From contig JASFXZ010000001.1 of assembly GCA_032209605.1 (NCBI GenBank), positions 38,258,619-38,322,618 on the forward strand: 64,000 nt of DNA, read 5' to 3'. The position numbers and the translations under genes are program-made. Positions 1-13,177 of the stretch are shown piece after piece. Numbering within the stretch: the first letter of the stretch is position 1; every line of letters begins with the position of its first letter. This DNA is from Mactromeris polynyma. Its lineage: Eukaryota; Mollusca; Bivalvia; Venerida; Mactridae. The notes under the pieces were generated by a model. It had not been told where the DNA came from. It ran no database searches and saw nothing but the letters and a program-made list of their open reading frames with translations.

Positions 1-1027
1 TGGAAATGGAGAGTAAGCAATATGTATCTAGTTGACTATCAAAAACAGCCATTGAACATTTAAGGGGATATATTATGTGTTCAATATATACGATAAATAC
101 GAGTGCCACATGAAAGTAACTTTCCATTGTTCGTTTGATGATTCAGATTACCTCAACATATTTCTTGAAGTTTTTAACTGTGCAATATTCAAATATACCA
201 ACACGTTATGCTTACTAACACTATTATATACCGACAGACTGATTGAATGATTGATTGATGGTGTTTATTCGCGATACAACCCCTAAACATTGTAGATGTT
301 TGCCAATAAATAAAATCAACCTCTGGAATGATACAGTTCTGTACTATTGCCAAATGAGGTCACCGCAAGCTTGGCCACTGCTATTAAACATGAATGAAGA
401 AATCGAGCAGGACATACTACATGCAAAGTGCACAGCCACTTCAAAAGCACAAAGTGACATGCAAATATACACATATAAAGGAAACAAATGCTACGACAAA
501 AGGAACAAGATGAATGATGAATGAAATTAGGAGTACCGACCTGGAACGGTCAGGGAACTAACACACAGTACTAACACATGGGGATTCCGTATATGTAATG
601 CCACATATATATACCAAAATGGAACTTCTAGTCAATGGAATAATTTACACAATCGACAAAGTATGGCAAAGTTACGAAAAGCAATAAATGTCCACATGGT
701 GAATGGTTGGGAAAACATGTATTCACCAATTTGAAAGTCATTCACTGATGGCCTAAATAATTAGTAAGTTGGCTAAGAGGCTAATATTGAACTATGTGAA
801 TAACACAAACCCGGATTTGTTTAACATACACCAGATATACATGTTAGTGTTGCTCCTATTGACAAAGTTAATTTTATTTTTGTACTATGGAAGCGATGCC
901 GACTTAGACAGATTTGAATGAATTTAGTAAAGCTATTTCAATATTTGTTGAGGTTTTTTATTGAGTCAATTACATTAGATACAAAATATCTACTATCTTT
1001 GTGTTTATCATTTTCTCTACTTTTACT

Positions 1028-1270
1028 AGATAGATAGATATATTTATTTCGGCACAAGCTCACTTAAAATAGTATACACAGTACATACAATGCAATTTAA
1101 AACACAATGATTATAGTTATAAATATTACAAAGCTTAGGTAAAAAAAAAAGGAAATAATACTAACTAATGGCAATAGTTAAAGCTAATACAAACACAAAC
1201 AAATTTAAGAAATTGATACAACAATGTAACATTAAGAAACTTTGCAACAACACAGCTATTTTAAGAAGAT
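1028..1270 (-). mobile_element. Possible 3' end of a retroelement
   Basis: On the minus strand the segment ends GAGCTTGTGCCGAAATAAAT then (ATCT)n, a polyadenylation-like signal followed by a short microsatellite, as at non-LTR retroelement or SINE 3' ends. The phrase CTTGTGCCGAAAT recurs at about 43670. No reverse transcriptase ORF is seen. Confidence 0.3.
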
Positions 1271-3919
1271 ATATTGATCTTATACCAAGGATAACACATT
1301 AAAGTTGCTGAACAGCACTTACATTTCCAATGGGGTACTTTAAAACTTTATGACAAAACAATATAAAGATATAACATGGCTAAAATATATATACAGAATT
1401 AATGTAATGTTAAGATTCTTATAAAGTTGGTACACACCAATAATTATACTTATATTTAATGTTGTGACTATCTCAGACAAATATTTGAAATTATATAACT
1501 AAATCATAAGTAATATATATTTAAATATGGCATAATAAGAATCACAACATACTGAGTAAAACAGAATTTTACAACAGTAATATCACAGATTCAATTTTAC
1601 ATCACAGCTATGTTCTTATAAAAAGTTAATATTCAATAATGAATATTGTTATTGTGTATATATGCCTGAAACTACCTGACTACTGCCAAGTCTGACTACT
1701 GCCAACAAAAAAGTCCATTCTTTTTATATTTCAATTACAGCAAGACTATGACAAAAGGTTTGATGCCCAATTCTCGTAACACTTTGGTTCCCGAACGTTC
1801 ATTCGCATTAAGGGCATTTTATCATGATTATTTATTGAACATTTGAAATTTTTTGTAGCAAGCAATAACTAACCTTCGTAACTTTCAATCTATTGAATAC
1901 TGCAAGAGTTGCTCTGACAATAAACACAATCAACGAGCGAATCAAAGTTAGTCGCACATTATTACAATGTGTTCCAATGCTCAGCTACATGCTTAGAGAA
2001 TAGGCAATCGATTTTAGAAACACCATTCCAGTGCTGAACCTTCCGTAATGCCACGCACATGAGTAGAACGTCTTTGCTCATATTGGTTAGCTTACAAACG
2101 CAGAGAAAATAATTACTCGTGAGTTTAGGGAAATATTTCGAAATTGGAATTCGAATCTGAATTTACAATCTGCACACATAGTGGCTCAACGCAGCAACTG
2201 TTAATTAGTCTTTACTTGTTTCGTCTCGGACACTTCAGTTTGAATGTCTGGAATTGCTCGCTTCAAATATTTTTTGTAGTCATACAGTGTTTATAACATA
2301 ATCAGTTTAATTATTATTGAATCGCGACAAATGAAATTGAAATGCCTAATTAATAATTCTGGCCATCGGATCGACAGTCCGTAAATGTGACTCATTTGTT
2401 TTGCGTTCGTGTGCAAAGTTGTTTTTTCTTCATTCGGGATATGTATGTACAGAAAAAAGACTTGCATATCTACCATTCCAAAATAAATGCGGATGAGGGT
2501 ATCAGAAGGTTTTTTTAAGAATAGACAAACGCAAAATAGTATCATGGTGAACAAAAGCTGCCATCGTCGTTGGATACATTCTAGTGGGAAGCATTCTGGG
2601 ACATACATGTCGTGCCATTAACAACTTCTGTTATAACCTTTGATCACTTTAAGTATTACTTATTGCGCAGCATGACGAAGACACATCGCAATTAATGCGT
2701 TGCATTTGTCAAGCATGAGAACCCCAATGGCAAACGAATCATTGCTACCAGTCCTGCAAATGTTGCTATTTAGATTGTAGCAGTTAATGCCACTGGGCAT
2801 GCTGTTACGTTTGAAGTGACTTTGCAGAAAACCGATTAAGATTAATGTGACGACGTAAAAAATGAACAACCGAATGACAAATTAAATAGGTATTAACCGT
2901 ACAGCGTACATTATTTTCGATGTGTAGTAATACAAGTTAGTTACATTGTGCCGGTTAAATTTGAACTAGTTTCGTTTTCAAACTCTCTAGCATGCCGACA
3001 ATCAGTTAATAGTATTTGGTTTGCCTAAGATGTTCGAACTGTCTATATCATTCGAATAATAGCAACGTGCCATTTAGAGGTTGAAAGTATACATACAGGG
3101 ACATGGGTCGTCAATCATCGCAAAAAAGGAGAAGCGACATGTGATCCAACACACATACAAACACAAAAACCAATACCCTCTTCACATACTGACCGTTGTA
3201 TCAATAGCACAAGGCTGATTGTCTTGAACAAACATTGAGTTTATTTCATTCTAACAATTTACTAAGAACATACGAAGACAAATGCACCACATTGACGTAA
3301 CGGCGTACTTGAGCGAATGAGGGACGTAGCTGAAGCAAACGTCGAACAAAACGAAGCTGGCGTATTTCCGGTTCTTACCTCTTCTTGTGCTTGTAGGAAC
3401 ATCGTGTCATGTCATTGAATAAGTTTCAAGAGCTTGGAAACCAATTTCAAGCGAGAATCATGTTGACAATCCGCCTCTGCACAGACATTAGAGGTCGCAA
3501 ACGACATGACTTCAACACACAAACACTCTACATACAGTCCTTAAACTACATAATGTTGTAAACACATCTATTGTCAAAACCGAAATCGTCCAACACCAAG
3601 ACAAAAATGCATTCCCATATGGTAATGTTGTTCATTTCATAATATTTTACTTCGAGTAATTCGACTTTGAGCTGCACAAAAAGATGAAGACAAAAGCAGT
3701 TACTAAGACACGGCTGCAAAAACAATTCGTTTAAACAGGGCTAGAGAAGTATAAACCGAAGCAAGGTGTTGCAGTCAACGCGTTAAACCAAGTCAAAAGA
3801 GTATTAAATCTGATCTGGCTTTGTGAAATTTAGGCTGTATACTTTGGGAATGCTCTGATAAGATGACATGGATACATCCGGTATATAATTTAAGAGGGAT
3901 TGTTACATGCAGGATGAAA

Positions 3920-4030
3920 TTAGGGTAAGCGGTAGTGTCGTGGACAATTTGTCGATCGTCCAATCTGGATGTTGTGGGTTCACGTTGATTTCTCTTTATA
4001 TGATACCGATAATGGTTTGTTAATGAGTCA
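3920..4030 (+). mobile_element. Possible tRNA-derived SINE head
   Basis: GCGGTAGTGTCGTGGACAAT followed by CAATCTGGATGTTGTGGGTT and CACGTTGAT has the order D-arm-like segment, anticodon-arm-like segment and B-box-like GTGGGTTCACGTT. It is degenerate. Confidence 0.3.
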
Positions 4031-5319
4031 ATTCAGCAAGATCTCATTGCAACCGAGTTTAAAATAAATTGGCATAAAACACCTATGATTCCACAGGTCA
4101 TCATCGTACCCTGAGACAAAAAAGCCATCATATATGTAGACAAATCCACGTGGTTGGTGTGTTGTGCGCTTAGTTGGGTACCCATTCTGGACTGTGTGTT
4201 CGTGTGTGGTGGATACGGCATGTATTGTCATGGATACATTCAAAATGTTCGATATATTTTAGGGGAAACCAAAGGGCATGAAACAATGTGACGGTTTTGT
4301 TGCCGTCCATTTCAATACCAGAAGCCAAAGCAACGACGAGGTCCCAGGAATAGGACTAGAAATAATGCACGTTAAGGACTCTGTGGGAAAAAATCAAGCC
4401 TATGTTAAAAACTCTGAGGAATGGCCCGCTATAGTTTCGAAACATGGGACACAGAGTAAAGTGTACATCTTGGACAAGGTGTCGAATCTGTTGTCAAGTA
4501 TTTATTGTTCAATAAACTTTGCTGATGAAAGAACGTAAGGTCAAATGCTTTGACTAATGTACTTACTCGTTTTGGATTATACCGTTATAAAAATATAGCC
4601 TGTCTAGACGCCGAAAGTGATTGGCTAATTTTTTAGTGTGTCAACCACAGCTTTCCTGTTCGGTAAATGACAGAGTGCAGAATGTTGCCATCCTTTTTTG
4701 AAATAACACTTACAACAGCCATTTCTGCATTTATAGATGACAAATGCACTGCTTCGAGGTGTATGCATAAAACAAAACACAAAACCCGTAAATATGATGT
4801 ATAGTAACGTACTTTGTTACTCTATCACATTTTAACAGATTGCAAAAATCAACGTAATGATGTTTTGACCTGAAGTGCCAAAAACATTGACACGAAGCTC
4901 GAACCGAGTTTTTTTCCTATTTTATATCAGAAACCATGTTATTGTCATTACATTCATTATCATAAAATATTTTTTTATTCTTATAGGTAAGAAAATATTA
5001 ATTACAGGCGTCAATCTCTTCAGTTGTCACTGCTTACAAACTACTTGGGCGGTTTCAAAAAAGGTGTTAACCTTTTGGTTGATATAGTGTACGCAATGAA
5101 AAACTCCCCAAGTGTCATGTCTTGGAAAATGACTATATCAATTAAAAGGAAAACATCTTAAGATTGTAGAATAAGGTTGTGCTTACGACAAGTGGGTTTT
5201 ATTGCGTATGAAGTTCATTGATGATGTAGTAAGATGTATATTGAAGTCAATCAGGAAATGCAACATACATACAAAGGGAACGGTTACATCAAAAGCACTA
5301 GAAGACATGAAAACATGTT

Positions 5320-5476
5320 AATAGAAGATCTTACATGAAATGCCATTTTTATTGAATTTATTAAACAAGTCTTATAAAAGAAGAAACGATAAATAACAGG
5401 TTTTGTCGAGTTTTTTCGGTTTTAGAAGTCGAGTTTATAAATTCAATAAAATTGACCACGAGTGTAGGATTCTATT
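5320..5476. mobile_element. MITE-like element, family A copy 1 (long terminal inverted repeats)
   Basis: The left end (AATAGAAGATCTTACATG ... TTTTTATTGAATTTATTAAAC) is the imperfect inverse of the right end (GTTTATAAATTCAATAAAA ... AGGATTCTATTT), giving TIRs of about 45-50 bp around a short middle. No coding capacity. A second copy is at 10914, and about 130 bp of right flank (aacagctgattttcgtcaa onward) is also shared, so the true repeat is longer than the TIR element. Confidence 0.75.
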
Positions 5477-5849
5477 TATGTATTAACAACAGAAACAGCT
5501 GATTTTCGTCAAAGCATTACCTTGAACAAAGTAAGGCGTGTGTAATTCGGTATATGGTAAACAAAAGCAGACACAACACAATGTAGTTCCGATAATTTTC
5601 AACCACACGATATGAGTTCAAATGATTATATCTCAGATCATATTCAAATTAACAAGGCAATAATTTTCGATGAAATAAAATGCCAAAATGTACACAATAA
5701 ATATTTAACAATGTCAACATCGTAACATCTACGTCACGCTTCTTTTGTTGTGCCGTCACGCACGTGAGTTGTTTTTCTAGTGAATTATCGAAAATGATAC
5801 CTGGAAGTTGATAACACTCTATACTGTATGTTAAGTTATCAATATATGT

Positions 5850-6090
5850 TAACATTGGCCCAAAAGAGAGAATAAGTTGTTACAGGGAACGCCACATACA
5901 TAAGACAATGCCTCTCCACACAGGCCTCCGGGAAAGCAACAATCCATAAAACACCAGGCACTTGAGGAGGTGCGTGGGTAAATACGCAATGAAATAGGGG
6001 CACAAGGAATGGCATGGCCGACCAAAAGGGACACAATGTGTATTGGAATGACTTGTTGCAAACACGTCACTGGGGAGTTTTAACATGGTT
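5850..6090 (-). repeat. Dispersed repeat family C, minus copy
   Basis: Read on the minus strand it carries the same ordered blocks as 7085-7310, including GTGTGGAGAGGCATTGTCTT and GCGTTCCCTGTAACAACTTA. The two copies form a long inverted pair about 1 kb apart. Overlapping chance ORFs in three frames fall here. Confidence 0.75.
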
Positions 6091-7084
6091 TAAGAGTACG
6101 TTCAATCTCACACTTTCTACCACCACTAAACAACACAACGATCAGGGTAAGAAAAATCGTCCGACAACTCTATGTAAGGTGGCGAACTCATGATAATGCA
6201 TGTAAATAAAAACTATATCCCATGAAACTGTCGTAAACTTTCGCCGACTTGTTGAACTTATAACACAGTTACTTACTGTAGCTACTCAGAGGAACTTGGT
6301 CGAAAATACTAGATACCACCTTCAGCATTAAACTTGGTAAGATAGTTAATACTTTATTGTCGAAGAAGAAAACAAAAAAGACTGACAAAGTTTATCTGTT
6401 TTACAATAATACATACATTACATGTTTGCTTTCTGTCTCAAAAAGTCTGTTCAAATCAAACTGTCAAATAGCGACACTTAGTAGGAACGAGCGAAAACTT
6501 TGGGCCAGAAAGGACGCTTAACATTAAATATTTCATGCACATTTTAAATTGCTCTTGTCTGAACGAGGGGTTATTAAATATGTAATATCGGGATTATACT
6601 GCAATTCATATTACATACTTGATTTAACAACATAAATATTTCCAAATATGTGTTACACAAGGAACTCATATAATTAGGAGACACCGAAATTTTTACATAA
6701 TGTATGTCGAACAAAAATAAATTGTGAAAATGGCTATGTATTAAAAAGCTTGCTAAATTTAGCAATTACAACAAAACAAGCATACTCCCGTATATTTTAA
6801 TATATCATTACTTTGGTACACAGTCAGTATAACAAGTAAAAATACACGTGTCAAACACATCAAGATCGCAAAGATGATAGCTTTGTCCTACCTGGTACAG
6901 GTCACATATGTTGGCAATTTCAGATGTTTGTCAAGTCAAATACAGTGCAACCTTTCCAGATCGACCATCTCTGAAGCAAAAACCGTTTTTACAACCTTAC
7001 TATTTTCCGAAGTAAAGGTTTACTACCATTTTAAAATCCACATAAACAACACATAAACAGCATACGAATGTTTATGCATTTTGT

Positions 7085-7310
7085 TCTATGATGGGCCTCG
7101 TGCAACTAGCAGCTTCGACATTGTGAGTAAATGGTCGACCATGGCATTCCTTGCTCCCCTGTTTCCTTGTGTCTCCTCAATTGCCTTATGCTTTATGGAC
7201 TGTTGTTTTCCTGGAGGTCTGTGTGGAGAGGCATTGTCTTATGTATGTGGCATTCCCTGTAGCAACTTATTCTCTCTCTTGGTAATATGTCTAAATCTAG
7301 TTTACATGTT
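7085..7310 (+). repeat. Dispersed repeat family C, plus copy
   Basis: It contains CATGGCATTCCTTGCTCCCC, TTTATGGACTGTTGTTTTCC, GTGTGGAGAGGCATTGTCTT, ATGTATGTGGCATTCCCTGT and AACTTATTCTCTCTCTTGG. All occur in the same order in the minus copy at 5850-6090. The open frame across it is shared by the repeat and need not be a gene. Confidence 0.75.
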
Positions 7311-7460
7311 AGCTCTTTTGATTGGCTATGCGTGCTGAAATCCAAACCGTATATATTTTTCTTTCAAACAAATCTCAGTTGAGTTCAAGCCACAAGGCAC
7401 TCGTAGCTATCTAGTACATGGATGACGACTAATAACGGTGGTATATATTCTTTTGAAATA

Positions 7461-7628
7461 CAGTCGGACCTCGTTTATTCGACAACATCTCTCCGAATAC
7501 TTGGTATCGTCCGAAATAAATATCAGGACCCGACGTATCTTCTTAGGCATGTCGAAATTGAAAAGAGGTATTCGAAACCATGTAATATTTGAAATAAAAT
7601 GTCGGATCGAATGAATGAGGTCAGACTG
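7461..7628. mobile_element. Pogo/Tigger-like MITE with TA target duplication
   Basis: The element starts CAGTCGGACCTCGTTTATTC after TA and ends GAATGAATGAGGTCAGACTG before TA. The two ends are inverted repeats over about 25 bp with CAG...CTG termini, as in pogo-type Tc1/mariner non-autonomous elements. 168 bp, non-coding. Confidence 0.82.
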
Positions 7629-8217
7629 TATTCGGTTCAACGATTCCGCAGTACTAAACATTTGATTAAAGAAGAAAAGTACAAGCCCATATACACGATG
7701 AGTTAATGCAGCGTTAAGACAGTGCCTCACTGTACTGATTCCTAAGGCAAGAAAAAAAAACTTGATGATAAAATAAAACTAACAAATGAGAATGGGGAAT
7801 AGATAACAAAATTTGAAGAAGAAAAAAATTAAGCGAATTTGAATAAGGAACACAACAACAAAAGTGAACTTAAAAAACAGGCGAGACATAAAACACGACC
7901 TATAACTATCTAACAAACGGATTTTCGTATTTAGGATTAACCGTATTTTCAATTTCCCATTATTACGCGGTATGACCTGAAGCCTAGACGTTAACAAAGG
8001 CCACTAATGTCAGGTTGTATCATTTACTTAAAAAACTAACCCCAACGACAATGTCATGCAGCTACATTTATTCAACGATCCAACTTTATCACAAAACAAA
8101 CACGGGTTGATCTGAGCGTTTGGCGAACATTTATTACCATATGCGTTGTATTGAGGGAAGTTTAAGTGAATGTAATACATGTGTTTGTTACTAAAAGTTT
8201 CAGTTCCTGATTTTCAG

Positions 8218-8432
8218 AATTCTTCAGGAATGAAGATGGCAATGCTATCAGGCTGGATGGCAACCACTACGACCGACGAGAAAGATACAGTACAGACAAG
8301 GTGAAGCGTTACTTGCTGCCCCGTGCGGTCCTGGCTGCCGCATCTATATGTTTCAAATCCCTCAGACCAAATATTGAACAAGAGTCTTCGAAATGTAACG
8401 CCCAAACTGAGCGTATATGTGACTCAGCATGA
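8218..8432 (+). CDS. Candidate terminal coding exon of an unrecognised plus-strand gene
   Basis: After the acceptor cctgattttcag (ending 8217) there is an open frame of about 71 codons to TGA at 8430-8432, with phase 1 entry. It reads FFRNEDGNAIRLDG, then NHYDRRERYSTDKVKRY, LLPRAVLAAASICFKSL and ICDSA-stop. It has no early Met, so it looks like an internal or terminal exon. It is GC-richer than its surroundings and first codon positions are purine-rich. An internal GACAAG|GTGAAG (8299/8300) could be a donor, giving an 82-nt internal exon instead. An ATTAAA signal follows near 8466. I do not recognise the protein, and no upstream exon is evident in 1-8217. It could also be a pseudo-exon or a transposon fragment. 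Confidence 0.38.
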
Positions 8433-10913
8433 TATTTTATGCCCAAACAACGAAATTTAGTTATCATTAAATTCTGAACATACAAAGCTTCCGGGAACCA
8501 TGTTTGAAATATTTAACAAAATATGGCAACTTGTGTAACCATGTTGAAGAAAGATAAACTGATCCATGATTCAATTTCAATCATTTTATTAAATGACGAT
8601 ATATAATGACAACATCATTTAATATCCTTCACTAAAATAGTTGGTCATTAGGCATTCGAATGGAAATACACATACAGCATGTGTATTAATAGGCTGTTGC
8701 AGGACACTATTTAAATTTATTATATCAACTGTTCTGATAAAAAGTAACCTGAGTAAGCAAAGTTATCTTCACATATGTACTAAGGGTCTTGATCGTTTAA
8801 GTTTGACTCAGATTCTATTCGAGATCATTCATAAGGCTGGGGTCAAGTTCCTTTTAGAGGACTTGCAATAACGTTACTTATGAACACACTGAGTGTTCTC
8901 ATCATGCTTGTAACCAGGCACCATTAAGGTCAATATCATGACGAGATTGATATTATAAACTAGATGATTTAATGATCGCATCAATTCTGTGTTCCTCTTT
9001 GGTTAAATACTTTCGGGTGTCACTAAATGAATAACTAGTGTAAAAGTCCTGGTGCAGAATGTGCGCTCGAGAGCAATTCATTTCACAGAATGATAAAGTT
9101 ATCGAGTGTCATGATTGCTAACTGAATGTTTCACTTTTTCAAAAGGCATTTGCCTTTCATGTCAGGATAACCACTGTACAAATCGTATGAATATTTAATG
9201 AACATATTATCATTCTGTTAATATCAGAAACGGCTGCACGAGGAATGGTATCGTGTAATCTATAATGTTTCTAGAAAATCGTTTTCGTCGAAATACTGTG
9301 AACCTTCTCATACTTGCAGTCATATTGTAACATCTTTTCTGGGACAACTAGTCCTTTAACATATTTGACCCGAAACTGTAGCTTAAGCGTTGGAAATTTT
9401 ACAGCATGAGGCGGAATATATCATTTATGGTGCACAAATCAAAATACAATAATCACATATTACCAACTACCACCTCTTTGTGCCCTGGATAAATAAATTT
9501 CATAGATTACTTTACCGAACGGTGAACTCTATTTTAATGGTTACGTGTAAGATAAATAAAATCTATAAATTTTGAACCCAAATTCGAGAGAACTTGTCCC
9601 TTAAGCCCAGAAACAATATAAATTTAATATGTAGAACAAACTTGCGGGTGCACATTTTCACCCTATTCAGCCATTAATAGCTTTTCAATATATTTCGAAT
9701 GATATATGTCCGGCACACACTTTTATGGTCAAACAATCAAATATATGAAATCCACTGGGTAATTTTAGGGTGAAAGTTAATGTAAATTATTTGTTCATTA
9801 AGATGTTTTGTCTAATATTTCTTTACATTTTATGTTAAGTATTGGTTCGTTTTTTATTCCTGTTAGTTGACCTAACCCATGTTGCTGGGTAACCAACATG
9901 TACTAACCCTTTCTCATGCAAATAGCCGACATCTTCCCCCACATGAATCGGATAAAGGGAACAAATGTCACTGTATATATGATTCATATTCTGTCAGACG
10001 GCCACGGCGAACACATAGCTCACTTTAGATTCGAATACACGACTGAAAGACCTTACATGTTCGGCTTTTTTTATTTTCTTTCTTCAATCAAATTATTACA
10101 GAGAGGATACACCTTTCTCATGCTACCAACTAGCTCTGTTGACAGTTTGATGTCGGCATATAGAACTAGTTCAATTTCGCTAAAATTGAAACACTCAGAC
10201 AATTATTCTCTAAAGGAAAAGGGCGAAAGTTTTGGACCTCATACGGTAATGTGATCTCCTATTGGTTAAGAGTGTTTAAATTTACGACCTCTTATCTTCA
10301 GCATATTGTGCAGCGAGGTCACCTAGTGTGACATTTTTCTGCAGACGACAGCAAGAAGGTCACGTTATCAGACGATACGAAATTCCATACATCTCGTCTG
10401 GTTGCTAAAGTATTACGGCTTAACGATGAGGTCATGTCAGGATAAGTTATCCTTACAGTAAATTATGATCCGCAGTTTGTTTGCAGCCAAAAGGAAATAA
10501 AATTTCAAAATTTATACGACCATTGATTTTAGGCTGTGGGAGCGTAATGCAAATATGAAACATGTTTTTCATCCGTCTGTGTTTAAGGGACTTACAAGTT
10601 GATCAGAAAATTGTCTCAATGTCATTAAAGTTAACGCCTTAATCCGTTTCATCAAAACTCTTTAATTTTGACTTAAACTTATTTGTTGTAAATAGATACA
10701 AAGTTATCTCTGCGGTGACCGTTTCCTAGGTTACTAACCAATTCTCGCGCAAAGATTGTGAAGTAAGTTTGTACCCCAACCAACGGCTTTCGGAACAGGA
10801 GTCAGGCGCTGTACCCCTCAACCAATATGCCTCATCTAAGTTTGATCAACATAAACTTAGACTATTTTCAGAGTTTGAAGGCACACATTGTTGAAGAATG
10901 TTTATGCCTTCTT

Positions 10914-11060
10914 AATATAAAGGATCTTACATGAGTGGTCATTTTTATTGTATTTATTAAACGAGTCTTCAATAATCGATGCTTTGTTGAGTTTTATCTG
11001 TTCTACATGAAGAGTTTAATAAATTCAATATCACATGACCACAGATGTAAGATTCTATTT
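10914..11060. mobile_element. MITE-like element, family A copy 2
   Basis: This copy has the same architecture as that at 5320. The left TIR has GGATCTTACATGAGTGGTCA and TTTATTAAACGAGTCTTC; the right TIR has GAAGAGTTTAATAAATTCAA and ATGACCACAGATGTAAGATT. The two arms pair over about 48 bp. The shared right flank continues to about 11190, with gctgattttcgtcaa and aacaaaagctgac matching 5495-5575. Confidence 0.78.
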
Positions 11061-12092
11061 TTGTAATAACAGCAGAGACAGCTGATTTTCGTCAAGTCAT
11101 CACCTCGACCTCCTATATGTAAGTGAAAAATGGCGCGTGAAATTCAGTTTTGATAAACAAAAGCTGACGCAACAAAATGAAGCTCAGTAAATTTTACTTA
11201 TTACCAGCTTCGAGCGTTGAATCGGTAAATTATCATTACGATGTCCCCTACACGATTCCTTAGTTTTGCGTACACAAGGAATATAATGTACAGTTCTTGG
11301 ATAAAGATTCCGCGTTAAAAGACAGCAAATGATAACAACGAAGATAGTGCGTTCCTTTGTTGTATACCATAAATATATGGATGTAATGAAATGTATAAAT
11401 GGGTTGACATATAGTTTGTAAACTCGTGGAGTCTGAACTTACAAAGCAAATATATCAGGTCTGATTAAATTACCATTTTGAAAACCACTATTTGAATTTA
11501 TAACTTAACAACCCAAAGTATACTACTGACAAATCACAACTTTGCTAAGAAATTGTCGAACAAACTGTCCATATTTCATTTCACACGACCGGTAAGCAGC
11601 GTTCTCAGGCTACGCGTATCCCCAGTAAGCACGTGCAGAAAATATTGTTCGTGTCTTAGGAAGACTTTGACTCAAACATGTGCCCCAATACAGAAACAAA
11701 GTGCTAAAGTGCCCAGTTTAAGTGTATATGTGAACATAATTAACCAAATAAGCGTATATGTACATTAAGGGGCAGTGTTTCACACATTTTCCCATAATTA
11801 CTGCACAATTGTTACCAGAATTACATCATAGAAAATGACCCCATCTTAATCCTGTCCTTACGGTTAATCGTTCACCACTTCACAACCGGAAGTCAACCCT
11901 TCGTGGTTTCGAGTGTCAATTTTCAGCAATTAAGTACGTCAAATGTTTTCCCACTAAATTATGCACGATTGTCACAGGCAGCATGGGCATATTGTGTCAG
12001 TTTTAAACAGATCTTGATAAGCTGCCAGAAGTGAACTGCACATCGAAACCGGATTGAGTAAGTCAGTGAGAGATGGGGACATATCATAGGCC

Positions 12093-12386
12093 ATGTTTCT
12101 CATAGCATGCCCTCTAACATACGCGTCCAACAAGGAATATATCGTTGTTATGATATTTTACGTCAACTTGAACGATCTAATTACTTCTTTTTTTCATCGG
12201 TCACCAATAATCAGTCATATACGGCAGCAAGTTGACCTTACCAGTTTGCCTGGAAATAATTATCAACCAGTACTTCCTTGCTCCTCCACAAGCATTCGAC
12301 AACATGTGGAGGACTTGACCGCAGTCAATGTCACTGAAGAACATAACGTGGCCAACCCGTGGATCGACTCCGGATCTGCCGGGTGA
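12093..12386 (+). other. Open segment with coding-like second half, possible exon
   Basis: A 97-codon open frame lies in a GC-richer island (12220-12510). The second half, from a possible acceptor atacggcag at 12230, reads QVDLTSLPGNNYQPVLP, then RQHVEDLTAVNVTEEHN and ends NPWIDSGSAG-stop, with many RNY codons. The opposite strand is also open over much of the same stretch and carries a CTG|GTAAGG donor-like site, so strand and reality are uncertain. No family is recognised. Confidence 0.25.
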
Positions 12387-13177
12387 CAGTCTATCGTTCT
12401 ACCGACCTAACACGCCGGTCAGGCCTTGACAATTTGAAGATAATGCGTCCTAAGTCATCTGTCATTGATCCTTGATTCATACTGGACAGCTATGCTTGCA
12501 GAAGAGCAGGTAGTACTGTGATGTAACCCTGTGGCACTGGGAACGTCAACGTACAGCCTTACATAATTAGAATACTGCTTAAAGTGAAACTACAACACAA
12601 TTGACACATCCATTTGTAGGGGTTAGGGGGTCACGTGGGTAAATAATGAAGAAAATGGTCGTTTGTTAGTTAGTTCACACCATTGTTCTGAAGTGGGAGC
12701 ATTGATAACAGTTACTCTTATGATTTAATATATAATTTCCCATAGATTAAGCGTGAGACATAATTAAGCGCATTTCGTTTCTTTCTGTAACTTCAATTCA
12801 ATGACAAGTTTGTCAAATCAAGTGTAAAATGCAATATCTGTCACGTGCATTTCTAGCCCCTTCAAACCTGTCCTGCTTTGTTATTTTCAGTCATATCCCT
12901 GTTTTGCATCACCCCAATTGAACTGCTGCCTGTCCCTTCCCTATCAGATCTCGATCTACTTTGTTTTACAGTTATCTGTGCCCCTAAAATCACGATGTTC
13001 TATACTGCTCTGGTAAAAAACAGTATGTAGCATCGATAAACATGAAGGTCATTAGTTTAACTTGAAAAATAATAATGTATGTATGGCTATTGCAATAGAC
13101 AAAGTTTTAATGGCTTTATCATATGAATAATTCAAGTAAGATCTAATTAATGATTTGACTGAATATAATGATTAGTA

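Larger units (their letters stand above)
1..8217. other. AT-rich non-coding stretch with repeats
   Basis: Apart from the repeats listed at 1028, 3920, 5320, 5850, 7085 and 7461, no exon can be supported here. Short open frames (255-524, 2291-2608, 4278-4538) have the lengths expected by chance for this composition. Confidence 0.6.

Noticed and set aside
3383..3400. Strong minus donor-like AAGAG|GTAAGAACC
   Set aside because: All three frames upstream of it meet stops within about 15 codons and no good acceptor precedes it.
4278..4538. 86-codon plus frame after a tttag acceptor-like site
   Set aside because: It looks somewhat protein-like (EEWPAIVSKHGTQSKVYIL), but frames of this length are frequent by chance here and no family is recognised.
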